The notes below the pieces were generated by a model. The model saw nothing but the letters and a program-made list of their open reading frames with translations, did no database searches and had not been told where the DNA came from. This document shows, piece after piece, positions 1 to 7,723 of a stretch of 64,000 nucleotides of DNA. A program made the position numbers and the translations under genes. Numbering within the stretch: the stretch's first letter is position 1; every line of letters starts with the position of its first letter. Source of the DNA: Stenotrophomonas indicatrix (lineage in GTDB: Bacteria; Pseudomonadota; Gammaproteobacteria; Xanthomonadales; Xanthomonadaceae); NCBI GenBank assembly GCA_041545745.1, contig CP168152.1, positions 2,478,001 to 2,542,000 of the forward strand. Direction: 5' to 3'.

Positions 1-894
1 GCCCATCGCCGGCGCGTCGCTCTGCCCTGCTACCACGCCACGCAGCACCCCGGCCAGCTGGGTGGCCTGGGCATTGCGCAGGTACACCACATGCAGGTTG
101 CCGGACTCATCCTGGGCCTTGTCCAGCTTCTCCACCAGCTGCCGCGCCAGGCGCGTGCGGCCCGGGCTGCTGGAGCGCAGCAGCACGCTGTTGCTGCGCG
201 GGTCGGCCATCACCACCACCTTCTGCGCCGGCTCCGCGCCCTGCGCATCCAGCAATGGTGCGACCATCGCCGCCACGTCCACGGCAATGCCCTGCTGCAG
301 CTTGACCACGTCGGTGTCCATGCCGGCTGGCGTATCCACGCTGGCGATTACCCGCGCGATGCGCTCCAGGTTGTCGGCGTAGTCGGTGATGACCAGCGTG
401 TTGTTGCCGGGGTTCGCGGTGATCGGATTGTCCGCGGTGATCATCGGCCGCAGCACCGCCACCAGCGCCGCCGCGCTTTCGTAGCGCAGGGCAAACGTGC
501 GCGTGGCTATCTCGCCTCCCGCACCGCCGGCACCAACGCGCCCGCCCAGCAGCTTGGCATCGGCCTGCGGCACCACCCGGCTGACGCCTCCACTTTCAAC
601 CACGGCAAAGCCGCGCATGCGCAATGCACCCAGCAGCAGCTGGTAAGCCTGCCCACGGCTGACCGGCCCATCGGAGACAACGGTCATCTTGCCGGTCACC
701 CGTGGGTCGACCAGGAACTGGCGGCCGGTGAAGCGCGCCGCCATGCGCAGTACCCCGCCGATGTCGGTGTCCACCAGGTTCAGCTGCACCGGTTCGCCAC
801 TGGCGTCCTGCGCCTGCACCGCTGCCGGAAGATGGGCCAGGCCCACCACCAGTGCCAGTACCGCGCTGCAGCCCAGGCTGCGCATCGCCTTCAT
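1..894 (-). CDS. gspD: Type II secretion secretin GspD, N-terminal part (runs off the window)
   Basis: Translating the minus strand from the ATG at 894 gives 298 open residues to the window edge. It begins with a Sec signal peptide (MKAMRSLGCSAVLALVV..., cleavage near AVQA-QD) and then shows secretin N-domains: an N0-like segment (VQLNLVDTDIGGVLRMAARF, RQFLVDPRVTGKMTVVS) and repeated N1/N2-type KH folds (TFALRYESAAALVAVLRP, NTLVITDYADNLERI, VVMADPRSNSVLLRS, VVYLRNAQATQLAGVLRG). The barrel-forming C-terminal secretin domain lies beyond position 1. The start overlaps the gspM stop by ATGA, so the two are translationally coupled. GspD forms the outer-membrane channel of the type II secretion system. 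The call rests on domain pattern and operon position, and is firm. Confidence 0.93.
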   Translation of the reverse strand, partial: MKAMRSLGCSAVLALVVGLAHLPAAVQAQDASGEPVQLNLVDTDIGGVLRMAARFTGRQFLVDPRVTGKMTVVSDGPVSRGQAYQLLLGALRMRGFAVVESGGVSRVVPQADAKLLGGRVGAGGAGGEIATRTFALRYESAAALVAVLRPMITADNPITANPGNNTLVITDYADNLERIARVIASVDTPAGMDTDVVKLQQGIAVDVAAMVAPLLDAQGAEPAQKVVVMADPRSNSVLLRSSSPGRTRLARQLVEKLDKAQDESGNLHVVYLRNAQATQLAGVLRGVVAGQSDAPAMG

Positions 895-1418
895 GGATGG
901 CCACCGCCATTGGCGGCCATCACGATGTTTCCGGAAATCCGTGCCGCCGGCATGTTCGCGTCCCCTGTGCGTTGCAGTTGCAGTTGCTGCAGTTCGATGG
1001 CCGGGTCGGCCAGCAAGGGCAGCAGCCAGTTCCAGAGCGCATCGGCGGGCACACTGCGCACCTGCAGGTGCCAGCGCCCGTCACGTGTTTCGATATGCAG
1101 GCTGCCGGCCAGGCCGGCCGCGGTGATCTGTTGGCGCAGCCCGGCAAGCGTCGGCCGCTGGCCCTGCGCCTGCTGCTGTTGTTCACGGGCGCGCAGCAGC
1201 GGCGCAAGTGCCGCCGACTGCGCCTGCAGTCGTGGCAGTTCAGCCTGCCAATGGCTGCGCTGTTTCAGCAGCGGCTGCAGCCAGCCCAGCCACAGTGCAG
1301 CCGCCACTACCGCTGCAGACATCAACAGCAGCATCGCGCGCTCGCGCGCCGCCAATCGCTGCCAACGCTGCTGCAGCCCATTCAGAGAGGCCGCTGGGCG
1401 CAACCCGGCTGCGGTCAC
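891..1418 (-). CDS. gspM: Type II secretion inner-membrane protein GspM
   Basis: A 175-residue protein with a short cytoplasmic N-terminus (WQRLAARERAMLLL), one membrane helix near residues 29-48 (AAVVAAALWLGWLQPLL), a coiled region and a periplasmic ferredoxin-like domain, which is the usual GspM layout. GspM pairs with GspL in the inner-membrane platform of the type II secretion system. Its ATG overlaps the gspL stop (ATGA) and its stop overlaps the gspD start. Sequence conservation in this family is low, so the call leans on topology and on its place between gspL and gspD. Confidence 0.85.
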   Translation of the reverse strand: MTAAGLRPAASLNGLQQRWQRLAARERAMLLLMSAAVVAAALWLGWLQPLLKQRSHWQAELPRLQAQSAALAPLLRAREQQQQAQGQRPTLAGLRQQITAAGLAGSLHIETRDGRWHLQVRSVPADALWNWLLPLLADPAIELQQLQLQRTGDANMPAARISGNIVMAANGGGHP

Positions 1419-2581
1419 GGCGCAGCCCCGCTGCTTATCCGCAACCGGCCACCGGCTTCGCGCGCAAGCTGCAGCCCCTGTGCCTGCGTCGCCTGTTGCC
1501 AGCGCGCCAGCCGTTGCGCGTCCTCGGCCAACGCCTGCGCGTCGGCATCCAGCTCCATCTCCAGCTGACCCGGCTGATAGCGCAGGCTGCGAATCTGGCC
1601 AGCCAGCTCAGGGATGGCCTGCAGCACGCTGGCAACCTGCTGCTGCACGGCAGGAAGCGTCCGTGGCGCTGCCGGCACTGCCAGGGCACGCCGCGCCTGC
1701 AGCACCGGATCGACCACTTCGTGGATCTCGGGGAAGTGCGTGCTGAACTGTTGCGTCATGTCCTGCCGCAAGGCTTCAGCCTCGCCATGCCAGCGCGATA
1801 CCTGCAGTTGCAGACCCAGCGCAGCCAGCACCGTCGCCGCCAACGCAAGACCGATGGCCAGCCGCGGCGCGCCTGCACCCATGGCCGGCAACGGCAGCGA
1901 CCAGCCAGGCAGCGGACCGCTGGATTGCAGCGCCTGCGCCAGCACGCTGGCTGGCAGGCGCTCGGCCCAGGCAGCCGGTACGGCATCGATCCACTGAACC
2001 GCCTGCACCCCGGCCTGCTGCAAGCGCACGGCCAGCATCTGCATCACCGAGGCAAGGTCGCGCCCGCTGCACCACTGGACGAAGCCACGATCACGACCGC
2101 AGCGAACCAGTACGTGCTCGCCACATACCTGCAAGGTGGCCTGCCCGGCCGACCACGGCAGCAGCAAGGGCGTCGGATGCAGCGCGTGCAACTGCAGCCC
2201 ACAGTCCTGCAACTGCTGTTGCACCCGAGCAATCGCCTGCAGGCCAAGCCACGCCACCGCCACCGTGCCATCGGCTGCCTGCGTGCCATGGCCCAACGCT
2301 ACCTCCTGCAGATCATCCAGCAGCATCGCTTCCACTTCGCCCTGCAGAGCGGCCTGCAGGCGTCGCCCGGACAGCGGCGGCAGCTGCAGCTCCAGCAGGA
2401 TCAGGTCCTGCGGGTCCAGGCTCGCATGCACCATCGCCTGCGGAAAGCGCTGGCCCAGCGTCGACAGAGAGTCACTGCCCGTGGCAAGCACGCGGTTCTT
2501 GTGCAGCTGCGCCCACTCGACCGCGCCGTCCCCATCCAATCGATCCAGCGCCGACAGGCGCATTCTCAGCTGCGTGCTCAT
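1415..2581 (-). CDS. gspL: Type II secretion protein GspL
   Basis: A 388-residue protein. The first about 230 residues look like the actin-like cytoplasmic domain of GspL (DLILLELQLPPLSGRRLQAALQGEVEAMLL, then VAVAWLGLQAIARVQQQL). A single membrane helix follows (LAIGLALAATVLAALGLQLQ), then a periplasmic ferredoxin-like domain (SLRYQPGQLEMELDADAQAL). GspL recruits the GspE ATPase to the inner membrane and binds GspM. The chosen ATG at 2581 overlaps the gspK stop as ATGA; a start six codons further upstream is possible but loses this coupling. No gspE is inside the window. Confidence 0.88.
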   Translation of the reverse strand: MSTQLRMRLSALDRLDGDGAVEWAQLHKNRVLATGSDSLSTLGQRFPQAMVHASLDPQDLILLELQLPPLSGRRLQAALQGEVEAMLLDDLQEVALGHGTQAADGTVAVAWLGLQAIARVQQQLQDCGLQLHALHPTPLLLPWSAGQATLQVCGEHVLVRCGRDRGFVQWCSGRDLASVMQMLAVRLQQAGVQAVQWIDAVPAAWAERLPASVLAQALQSSGPLPGWSLPLPAMGAGAPRLAIGLALAATVLAALGLQLQVSRWHGEAEALRQDMTQQFSTHFPEIHEVVDPVLQARRALAVPAAPRTLPAVQQQVASVLQAIPELAGQIRSLRYQPGQLEMELDADAQALAEDAQRLARWQQATQAQGLQLAREAGGRLRISSGAAP

Positions 2582-3483
2582 GCACCGATCCTTGTCCATA
2601 CCCGTTGCACACGCACGCTGTCATCGCGGTACTCGCGCCAGATCAATGCGCGGAAATCAACCGATGCGCCGTCGGCCTCCACCTGGCCTACCGCCAGGAA
2701 CCACTCGCTGTGGATACCGAGCGGCATCAACGCCATCTGCTCATTGCTCAGCTGCAGCCGATTGGCGATGTCACCGCGATTGAGCAGCCAGTGGCCACGA
2801 TCGCGCTCGCCCAGCAGCGCCTGCAGGCGCCCGGCATCCACTCCGGGTGCAATCGCCTGCAGTACGGCGATATCACTTGTATTGGCGTTGACCAGGGTCT
2901 GCGCAGGCAGCACCACCGTGTGCCGTGCCAATGCCTGTACCGCCAGCGGATCGGCGCCGGCCAGCACCTGTTCGATCAGCGACTCACGCGGCAACGGCGC
3001 ACGCGCCTGCCGCTCGCCATCGCGCAGGCGCGACTGGATCTGTGTTGCGGCGCTGGCACAGGCGGCGCGAGACAGCCCCTGCCCGGCACACAGGGTGGTG
3101 AACGCACGCAGTGCCTCCGCTGCAGGTTGGCCGTCGGCCAGCAGCGTTCGCAGGTTGAACTTCGACTGCGCGTCCACCAGCTGCAGGTGCGCCGGCAGTG
3201 GCACCTGCAGCTGCACCGGCTGCGCCCAGCGTCCGCTGCCAACAGTGGTCAACTGCTCGCGCGCATCCTCGCGCAACTGCTGCGCCGCGCGCTCCAGGGT
3301 GGCGTCCACCGCCATACGCACCTGCATGCGCAGCTGATCGCTGCGTACCACACGCAGCTGCGCCGCCTGACGGGTCAGCAGCGCCGTGGCGATCACCGCC
3401 ACCAGCGCCACCACCAGCATCGCCACGATCACCGCCATGCCCTGCTGGCGGGCAAACGCACCTGGAATGTTCCGGCGTGCCAT
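2578..3483 (-). CDS. gspK: Type II secretion minor pseudopilin GspK
   Basis: A 301-residue protein with a prepilin-like N-terminus: basic leader MARRNIPGAFARQQG, then the hydrophobic helix MAVIVAMLVVALVAVIATALL. As usual for GspK, the Glu at +5 of other pseudopilins is absent. A large periplasmic insertion domain follows (KFNLRTLLADGQP, LVNANTSDIAVLQAI), matching the GspK alpha-domain family, and the length fits. GspK caps the pseudopilus tip, normally together with GspI and GspJ, which are not found next to it here. A GAGG sequence lies 7 bases before the ATG. It is separated from gspG by only 9 bases. Confidence 0.92.
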   Translation of the reverse strand: MARRNIPGAFARQQGMAVIVAMLVVALVAVIATALLTRQAAQLRVVRSDQLRMQVRMAVDATLERAAQQLREDAREQLTTVGSGRWAQPVQLQVPLPAHLQLVDAQSKFNLRTLLADGQPAAEALRAFTTLCAGQGLSRAACASAATQIQSRLRDGERQARAPLPRESLIEQVLAGADPLAVQALARHTVVLPAQTLVNANTSDIAVLQAIAPGVDAGRLQALLGERDRGHWLLNRGDIANRLQLSNEQMALMPLGIHSEWFLAVGQVEADGASVDFRALIWREYRDDSVRVQRVWTRIGA

Positions 3484-3492
3484 TGTCTGGCC

Positions 3493-3930
3493 TCACAACT
3501 GCCAGGAGCCGATGTCTGCGTTGCCGGCCTCACCGCCGGGCTTGCTGTCGGCCCCCAGTGAGAACACATCGATATCGCCGTGCGTGCCGGGGTTCTGGTA
3601 CTGGTACGGGTGCCCCCACGGGTCATCCGGCAGGCGGTCGAGGTAGGGCGTTACCGGCATCGCGCCGCTCCCCTGCGGCGGTTTCACCAGCGCCTGCAAG
3701 CCCTGCTCGGCGCTGGGATAACGCCCATTGTCCAGCCGGTACAGCTTCATGGCCTGCATCAGCGCGGCGATGTCCTGGCGCGCGGCCACCACGCGGGCCT
3801 GGTCGGGGCGATCCATCAACCGGGGCACGATCAGTGCGGCCAGAATGCCGATGATGACCACCACCACCATGATCTCGATCAGGCTGAAGCCCTGCTGCCG
3901 AGCCCTGCGACCACCCATCTGCGTTGCCAT
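3493..3930 (-). CDS. gspG: Type II secretion major pseudopilin GspG
   Basis: A 145-residue protein with a textbook type IV pilin-like start: basic leader ending RRARQQG, cleavage before FSLIE, then the helix MVVVVIIGILAALIVPRLM. The C-terminal half has the GspG calcium-loop features (YRLDNGRYPSAEQGLQALV, LPDDPWGHPYQYQNPG, DIDVFSLGAD). GspG polymerises into the periplasmic pseudopilus. It is the first recognisable secretion gene in this operon and is followed directly by gspK, so the gspH, gspI and gspJ genes that usually lie between them are missing at this spot. Confidence 0.97.
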   Translation of the reverse strand: MATQMGGRRARQQGFSLIEIMVVVVIIGILAALIVPRLMDRPDQARVVAARQDIAALMQAMKLYRLDNGRYPSAEQGLQALVKPPQGSGAMPVTPYLDRLPDDPWGHPYQYQNPGTHGDIDVFSLGADSKPGGEAGNADIGSWQL

Positions 3931-3987
3931 TGTTCCGCCCTCATCATCCTGGAAGAGACCGCTGCCCCATGGTCAGCGGCGCATGTG

Positions 3988-4572
3988 TCAGTACGATAAA
4001 CATCCTGCGGAAATCCGCTGTTCCTGCAGCCGATCACCCACGCGGCGTGCATTGGCCACGTAGGCAGCGTCCAGCAGCGACGACGGAATACGCGCAAGCG
4101 TGTCGTCCACGCAGCGCTGCAGCAGTGGCGTGGCGCACGCCTGCAGCAGGCGCATGCACTGCAGGGGCGACCAGGCCATGCCATGGTCGAAGCCGATGAA
4201 CTGCCGATACACCTGGTGATAGCGAAGATCGTCGTGCAGGCGCTGCACGCTCGCAGGCGCGCGCAGCGCGACCAGCAGCACCGCACGCTGCACCATGCGC
4301 ACCTCCCCGCACTCCTGTGCCAGCGTGGCCAATGCCGATTCCGGCCACGGCTGCAGGCGCGCGTCCAGCGCCTGCCGCAGCAGCATCAACGGATGCCCGC
4401 TGGCATCCAGCGCCGACCACCTTGCAGCGTCGGCCCAGGCATCGCTGGACAGCATCCACACCCACGGCTGTCCGTAGCGCTGCACGTTCACGGGTGCATG
4501 CCGTGCCTGCTCCAGCGACTGGCTCAGGTGGCGATCCAGCTCCAGCATGCTGATCCTGCGACTGTCGGTCAT
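3988..4572 (-). CDS. Uncharacterised protein: Phd/YefM-like N-terminus plus transposase-N-terminus-like region (copy B)
   Basis: A 194-residue protein paralogous to the gene just upstream. Residues about 8-45 (MLELDRHLSQSLEQARHAPV, then VQRYGQPWVWMLSSDAW) follow the Phd/YefM antitoxin DNA-binding pattern of an LR.NLS..L motif, then a basic-Tyr/Gly-x-P turn and a beta strand. The rest (GHPLMLLRQALDARL, MVQRAVLLVALRAPASVQRL, LRYHQVYRQFIGFDHGMAW) has the order of motifs found in the N-terminal helical region of IS5/IS1182-type transposases (HPL..L, LLRALLLQ.LY, YN.LFRWFVGL). No DDE catalytic domain is present. It sits 57 bases before gspG. Function unknown; similarity to both families was judged by eye. 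Confidence 0.7.
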   Translation of the reverse strand: MTDSRRISMLELDRHLSQSLEQARHAPVNVQRYGQPWVWMLSSDAWADAARWSALDASGHPLMLLRQALDARLQPWPESALATLAQECGEVRMVQRAVLLVALRAPASVQRLHDDLRYHQVYRQFIGFDHGMAWSPLQCMRLLQACATPLLQRCVDDTLARIPSSLLDAAYVANARRVGDRLQEQRISAGCLSY

Positions 4573-4691
4573 CGGCGTCGCCTGCGCTCCGCGACGCGGG
4601 AGCGTCGTACTCTGCAGAAGACGTCAGCAAGGCAACCGAAGCGACAACACGAATGCGATGCTGGGCAGTGCGTGGCAGCATCGCGGGAATG

Positions 4692-5243
4692 TCACCGCAA
4701 CGTCATCCGCCTGCAGGCTTCCAAGTCCAGGCGCGGAGCCTCCCCACCGCAGCGTCGGGCCAGCACGGCAACGTCACTGCGCTGTGCGAATGCAGCCAGC
4801 GCGTGCATCGCATCCGGGTCATCCAACAGTACCGCCATCGACGCCTGCAACAGCGGCAGCTGCCATCCCTCCATCTGCGCATCGCTGGCGGCCACGAACC
4901 AGTGCCACAACCGGTGGTAGCGCACGTGATCGTGAAGTGCCGGAAGACCCTCGATGCCATGCATCGCCATCAACAGCAGCGCGCGTGCCAGTGCAGCTGC
5001 GGGCAGCGTTCCCGATTCGGAAAGCGGCAGCGCCTGCCGCTGCAACCGCAACAGCATCGCCAACGGATGGTCCTGCGGCTCGAACTCCAGCAGCACCGCC
5101 TGCTGTCGCCACTGCTGATCGGATACCACGCATACCCACGGCGCGCCGTAGCGGTGCACCATCAGCGGCCGCCGCTGGGTGGTTTCCAGCAGCGCCGACA
5201 GATTGCGGCGCAGATCCAACACACCGATGGTCTCGTTGCGCAT
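4692..5243 (-). CDS. Uncharacterised protein: Phd/YefM-like N-terminus plus transposase-N-terminus-like region (copy A)
   Basis: A 183-residue protein. The N-terminal about 45 residues (VLDLRRNLSALLETTQRRPL, then VHRYGAPWVCVVSDQQW) look like a Phd/YefM antitoxin fold. The remainder (DHPLAMLLRLQRQALPLSES, AALARALLLMAMHGIEGLPA, VRYHRLWHWFVAASDAQMEG) tracks the N-terminal helical region of IS5/IS1182-like transposases, including the RWFVGL-like WHWFVA. It lacks any catalytic DDE part and any adjacent toxin gene. It lies 53 bases after fecR and 119 bases before its paralog, on the same strand, so it probably belongs to the fecIR-gsp transcript. The codon pattern looks like a normal host gene. The role is unknown; a domesticated DNA-binding regulator is one possibility. 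Confidence 0.7.
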   Translation of the reverse strand: MRNETIGVLDLRRNLSALLETTQRRPLMVHRYGAPWVCVVSDQQWRQQAVLLEFEPQDHPLAMLLRLQRQALPLSESGTLPAAALARALLLMAMHGIEGLPALHDHVRYHRLWHWFVAASDAQMEGWQLPLLQASMAVLLDDPDAMHALAAFAQRSDVAVLARRCGGEAPRLDLEACRRMTLR

Positions 5244-5296
5244 CCTTGGCCTCTCCGTGCATGCAGCGGCCGTGCGCGTTGCGCGCAGCCAGGGTC

Positions 5297-6277
5297 TTAC
5301 CCCAAGACGGCAATTCCACCGGGAAAGCGACGCAGGCCGAGCGACATCGTCTGCCCGAGCTGTTCCAGCGCAGCATCCGGATCATCGATGCGGAAGCGAC
5401 CGCTGACCGGCGACCGCGCCAGTGCAGATTCACCCAGCAGCACCTTGCCGCGCCGGTAGCGATTGATCTCGGCCACCACCTCACGCAGCGGCGCGCGGCG
5501 GAACACCAGCATGCCTCCGGTCCAGGCGCTGACTTCGGCCGCCACGGCTTCGGCCACCACGCCGCTGAGGCGCTCGTCATACCCCGTCTGCTGGCCAGCC
5601 TGCAGTTGCAGGCGACCTTGCGGATGCTCGATGCGAACGCTGCCGCGCAGGCAGGTCACGCGTACCTGGCCATCGGTGTTACGCACATCCAGGCGTGCCG
5701 CACCCTCGTCGGTCATCAGGCAACCCGGGCCGGCGAACAGCGCCAGACGCGCCCCCGCCGCGACCTCGATCGCCGCCTGCCCCTGCACCAGCTCGAAGCC
5801 CTCACCCAGCGCGTCACTGCGTCGGCGCAGGCTGCTCTGCGTATCCAGTTCGATCTTCAGGTGCGGTGTCGGTGCAATCCGCAGCCGCTCGCCGGTACCG
5901 GTGTGGAAATCGGCGGTCATCGCCGTCACCGAAGGCCACAGCCCCAACGGCGGGTGCAGCGCAGCCACCACGGCCAGGCTCGCAGGTGCCGCCACGGCCG
6001 CACCAAGGAATGCGCGCCGGCTCCAGCGTTGCACCGGGGTTGCCGCTTGCGGCTGTCGTGCGGCGGCAGGCAGCTGCTCACCGGCCAGGCGTACCTGCTC
6101 CCATTGCCGCTTCGCGCGGGCAAAGGCCTGCCGATGGCCAGGATCGGCCTCGCACCATTGGCGGAATTTCCTGCCATCGGCCGCAGTGGCCTCGCCCGAG
6201 GTCAGCCGCACCACCCACGCGTGGGCCTGGCGCTCCACGGCGTCGAGCGGGCGGTGCGGTTGATCTTCAGCGTCCAT
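5297..6277 (-). CDS. FecR-family anti-sigma/sigma regulator
   Basis: A 326-residue protein with the FecR layout: an N-terminal cytoplasmic anti-sigma domain (DUF4880-like; AHAWVVRLTSGEATAADG..F..WCEADPGHRQAF), a single membrane helix (SRRAFLGAAVAAPASLAVVA, with a twin-arginine-like RR), the FecR beta domain (FHTGTGERLRIAP, VRVTCLRGSVRIEHP, LQAGQQ) and an STN-like C-terminus (LVFRRAPLREVVAEINRYRR). FecR proteins sense a periplasmic signal and control the cognate ECF sigma factor. ATG at 6277 is preferred over an upstream TTG at 6325. It follows fecI by 69 bases and precedes the two paralogous unknown genes. No TonB receptor lies in this operon within the window. Confidence 0.9.
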   Translation of the reverse strand: MDAEDQPHRPLDAVERQAHAWVVRLTSGEATAADGRKFRQWCEADPGHRQAFARAKRQWEQVRLAGEQLPAAARQPQAATPVQRWSRRAFLGAAVAAPASLAVVAALHPPLGLWPSVTAMTADFHTGTGERLRIAPTPHLKIELDTQSSLRRRSDALGEGFELVQGQAAIEVAAGARLALFAGPGCLMTDEGAARLDVRNTDGQVRVTCLRGSVRIEHPQGRLQLQAGQQTGYDERLSGVVAEAVAAEVSAWTGGMLVFRRAPLREVVAEINRYRRGKVLLGESALARSPVSGRFRIDDPDAALEQLGQTMSLGLRRFPGGIAVLG

Positions 6278-6346
6278 GAGGGCTCTTGCCGTCCCCACAC
6301 GCTGCGGGGTTCTGCTCGGCGTCAAAGTGTAGACGGATGCGGTGCC

Positions 6347-6877
6347 TCAGAACCGCACCTGCCGCCCCTGCCCGCTGCGTTCGGCCAGGTAATCCTGTGC
6401 GGCTTTCAGCTCACGCTGCACCAGCCGCAGCGACACGCCCAGATGCTCGGCCACATCGCGCTGCTGCAGGCCATCCACGCGGATCGCCAGCAGTATCCGG
6501 CGACGGCGCTCGGGCATCCGCTGCAGCAAGCCCACCATGTCTTCCAGCGCCATCTCCTGCTCGGCCGCCTGCGCCGGCCCGGGGCCGGGGTCGGCCATGT
6601 CCATCAACGTATCCACTTCTTCCAGGCTCAGCAGGCGATGGTCGGCACGTTGGCGGTCGATCACAGTGTTCATCGCCATGCGCAGCAGATACGCCGCAGG
6701 GTTCTGCACCGGGTCCAGGCGGTGTCGACGCGTACTCAGGCGCATCCAGGTGTCCTGCAGCGCGTCGCCGGCCAGCTCTTCCGAGCCCAGCTTGCGCACC
6801 AGTCGGCGCTTCAGTTCGTCGTAGGCGCCCAGCAGATGGTCCATCAGGTCTACCGCCCCAGCCGTGCTGTTGCTCAT
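6347..6877 (-). CDS. FecI-type ECF RNA polymerase sigma factor
   Basis: A 176-residue ECF sigma factor. Region 2 is visible at LGSEELAGDALQDTWMRLST and NPAAYLLRMAMNTVIDRQRA; region 4 at LLQRMPERRRRILLAIRVDG followed by a helix-turn-helix (QRDVAEHLGVSLRLVQRELK). The FecI subgroup is inferred from these motifs and from the FecR gene next to it. The ATG at 6877 has a good Shine-Dalgarno (AAGGAA, about 7 bases upstream), which beats the TTG-type start further upstream. It lies 16 bases after the STN-domain gene. It probably drives this operon, including the downstream secretion genes, in response to a surface signal; that target is inferred from position only. Confidence 0.92.
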   Translation of the reverse strand: MSNSTAGAVDLMDHLLGAYDELKRRLVRKLGSEELAGDALQDTWMRLSTRRHRLDPVQNPAAYLLRMAMNTVIDRQRADHRLLSLEEVDTLMDMADPGPGPAQAAEQEMALEDMVGLLQRMPERRRRILLAIRVDGLQQRDVAEHLGVSLRLVQRELKAAQDYLAERSGQGRQVRF

Positions 6878-6893
6878 GTTCGATTCCTTGACG

Positions 6894-7574
6894 TCATGGT
6901 TGGGGCGGGCGCCGTCCACAGTCGTAGCCCACGCTGGAAGGACGGATCTGCAGGGTCACCGGCTGCGGCAGCGCGGCGGCATCGGCGCCCAGCCGCAGGG
7001 CCTGCATCGCCTGCAGAAGGCGCGCATCGCGGCGTGGGTTGCCACTGCCGGCAATCAGTTCGGGTACCTGCACCTGACCATCGTTGGCGATGCGGAAGCG
7101 CAGCGTCGCCGCATAGGCGCCCGGCGCCAGGTCAGGGTCGCCACAGAATGCGGTGCGCAGCCGTTGCTGCAGGTCGCCGAAGCGGCGACGCTGCCCGAGG
7201 TCGGCGGCCACATCGGTCAGGGAGGATCCGGTGGCCGCGTGTGCACCGCGGCGAAGCACCACGCGCTGTGCACCGATCAGCTCGGCCTCGACACCCGTGT
7301 CCTGCAGCAGCACCTGCAGCGCCTGCAATGGCGGCAGGCTGGCCTGCAGCGGATGGCTGCTGCGGCCCGTTCCGAGATCGCCGGGATACATCACCGACCA
7401 GCCGCTGACGACGCTGAAGCGCTCGACCGCCTGTTCCAGCGGCTGCGCGGGAATGTCATAGGCGCGGGTGTCCTCCTGTGCGGCAGCAGCGAAGGCGAAC
7501 AGCACCCCGGCGGCAGCCGCCACCCTCCAACGTCTGATCGCATGCTGTCCATTCAGCCCCCTGACGTAGAACAC
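6894..7574 (-). CDS. Exported STN-domain protein of a FecIR system
   Basis: A 226-residue protein if the GTG at 7574 is used; this start has GAGG five bases upstream, whereas the longer frame needs a TTG at 7661 with no clear ribosome site. A hydrophobic export segment (RVAAAAGVLFAFAAAAQ) is followed by a secretin/TonB short N-terminal (STN) domain (YDIPAQPLEQAVERFSVVSG, LPPLQALQVLLQDTGVEAEL). The C-terminal part (ATLRFRIANDGQVQVPELIA, then GSGNPRRDARLLQAMQ) resembles a TonB C-terminal-like fold. STN domains normally sit on TonB receptors that signal to FecR; here the domain is on a free periplasmic protein directly upstream of fecIR. It may be the signal partner of FecR. Confidence 0.75.
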   Translation of the reverse strand: MFYVRGLNGQHAIRRWRVAAAAGVLFAFAAAAQEDTRAYDIPAQPLEQAVERFSVVSGWSVMYPGDLGTGRSSHPLQASLPPLQALQVLLQDTGVEAELIGAQRVVLRRGAHAATGSSLTDVAADLGQRRRFGDLQQRLRTAFCGDPDLAPGAYAATLRFRIANDGQVQVPELIAGSGNPRRDARLLQAMQALRLGADAAALPQPVTLQIRPSSVGYDCGRRPPQP

Positions 7575-7723
7575 ATGACCCTCGGCAGCGACATCAGCTG
7601 CAGCGACGGAACGCGGTGCGACCAGGCGGGTCGACCTGCGCACGGCCGGCAAGCGGGTCAAACCGTAGCGGCGTCACGTGTCATTGCGATGACGGCGGCG
7701 CGCAGGGGACGCGCCGGGCCGGT

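Noticed and set aside
91..3561. Long plus-strand open frames across the gsp genes
   Set aside because: They are mirror frames of gspD-M-L-K. Their products are Arg/Gln/His-rich with no family pattern, and the minus-strand genes match known proteins along their full length.
4692..5243. Calling these genes a classical toxin-antitoxin system
   Set aside because: Only the antitoxin-like N-terminus is visible; there is no RelE/Doc-type toxin gene in or next to either copy.
6278..6325. Upstream TTG start for the FecR gene
   Set aside because: The ATG at 6277 begins the normal anti-sigma domain length; the extra residues have no family match.
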